Shown piece after piece: positions 63,799 to 64,000 of a stretch of 64,000 nt of DNA (position 1 is its first letter; every line of letters starts with the position of its first letter). The notes below the pieces were generated by a model, which saw only the letters and a list, made by a program, of their open reading frames with translations, was not told the origin of the DNA and made no database searches. The position numbers were made by a program, and so were the translations under genes. Origin of the DNA: Martinezella hainanensis (GTDB lineage: Bacteria; Pseudomonadota; Alphaproteobacteria; Rhizobiales; Rhizobiaceae); NCBI RefSeq assembly GCF_900094555.1, contig NZ_FMAC01000002.1:496001-560000 (forward strand), read 5' to 3'.

Positions 63799-64000
63799 TG
63801 GCTAACACTGACGCCAGATATCTCATCCGGGACTATGGGCCGATGGTGCTTTTCGCCTCCATCACCATCGGCGGGATGATCTTCATCTGGTCGTCGAAGC
63901 TCATGGGGTGGTCGCTGCCTGTCGTGACCGGCGTGCCGCTGGTGCTGATGGGGATCTACTTCATCGTGTCGCTGGCCGTTGCCGGGTTCCGGCTGCACAA
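63798..64000 (+). CDS. Membrane protein, 5' part, cut by the window end
   Basis: 67 residues are visible. The ATG overlaps the TGA of the VWA-like gene (TGATG). After a short hydrophilic start (MANTDARYLIRDYG), two hydrophobic helices are visible: PMVLFASITIGGMIFIWSS and LPVVTGVPLVLMGIYFIVSLAVAGF. No family is recognised. The rest lies beyond 64000. Confidence 0.7.
   Translation, partial: MANTDARYLIRDYGPMVLFASITIGGMIFIWSSKLMGWSLPVVTGVPLVLMGIYFIVSLAVAGFRLH

Overview
The window is about 60% GC chromosomal DNA from an alphaproteobacterium of the Rhizobiaceae, most like Rhizobium. The evidence is the gene content and order (gatB, NDUFA12-type protein, DUF2155, aat-accC-accB-aroQ, rne, amidase, PBP1A, prfB), adk placed between secY and rpsM, many GTG/TTG starts, and palindromic intergenic repeats of the kind common in rhizobia. 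I see no phage, insertion sequence, plasmid module or CRISPR array. The assignment rests on recalled family and synteny knowledge, not on a search.

Layout. 1-5084: 3' end of gatB, two GNAT acetyltransferases, a complex I accessory protein, DUF2155, DUF1062 and DUF2167 proteins. 5134-10425: aat, the biotin carboxylase/carrier pair accC-accB with aroQ, a DsbA-like oxidoreductase and an aminotransferase. 10729-18240: rne with a long hairpin-rich leader, a divergent cell-wall amidase and PBP1A. 18366-26592: prfB with its +1 frameshift site, nadK, tRNA-Thr, a methyltransferase, a protease-inhibitor-like protein, rlmB, tRNA-Tyr, tRNA-Gly, a DUF3597 protein and tuf. 26902-41478: the S10, spc and alpha ribosomal protein clusters with secY, adk and rpoA, about 14.5 kb, broken by hairpins that look like terminators. 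41650-50122: accessory genes, including an APH-type phosphotransferase, DinB and TetR proteins, a MarR-FUSC-DUF1656-HlyD efflux operon and msrPQ. 50460-55750: ilvD, an LprI-like protein, an HtrA protease and rarA. 55760-59211: small proteins, a DapA-like protein without the catalytic lysine, and a PanE-like reductase. 59431-64000: a SARP-like regulator followed by an unrecognised membrane operon that runs off the window.

How it fits together. Most of the window is housekeeping: translation (ribosomal proteins, EF-Tu, RF2, tRNAs, GatB, RlmB), RNA turnover (RNase E), envelope growth (PBP1A, amidase), fatty acid, NADP, shikimate and branched-chain amino acid synthesis, and envelope protein quality control (HtrA, MsrPQ, DsbA-like).

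The most striking large-scale feature is at tuf. Upstream lies the tRNA-Thr(UGU), tRNA-Tyr, tRNA-Gly(UCC) set that precedes tufB-secE-nusG-rplKAJL-rpoBC in other proteobacteria. Downstream lies rpsJ, which normally follows fusA-tufA. The secE to fusA block is absent, as if two tuf copies had been joined. This is either a real rearrangement or an assembly collapse. The best candidate for an undescribed system is the overlapping operon 61554-64000 (four-TM coiled-coil protein, anchored VWA-like protein, membrane protein).
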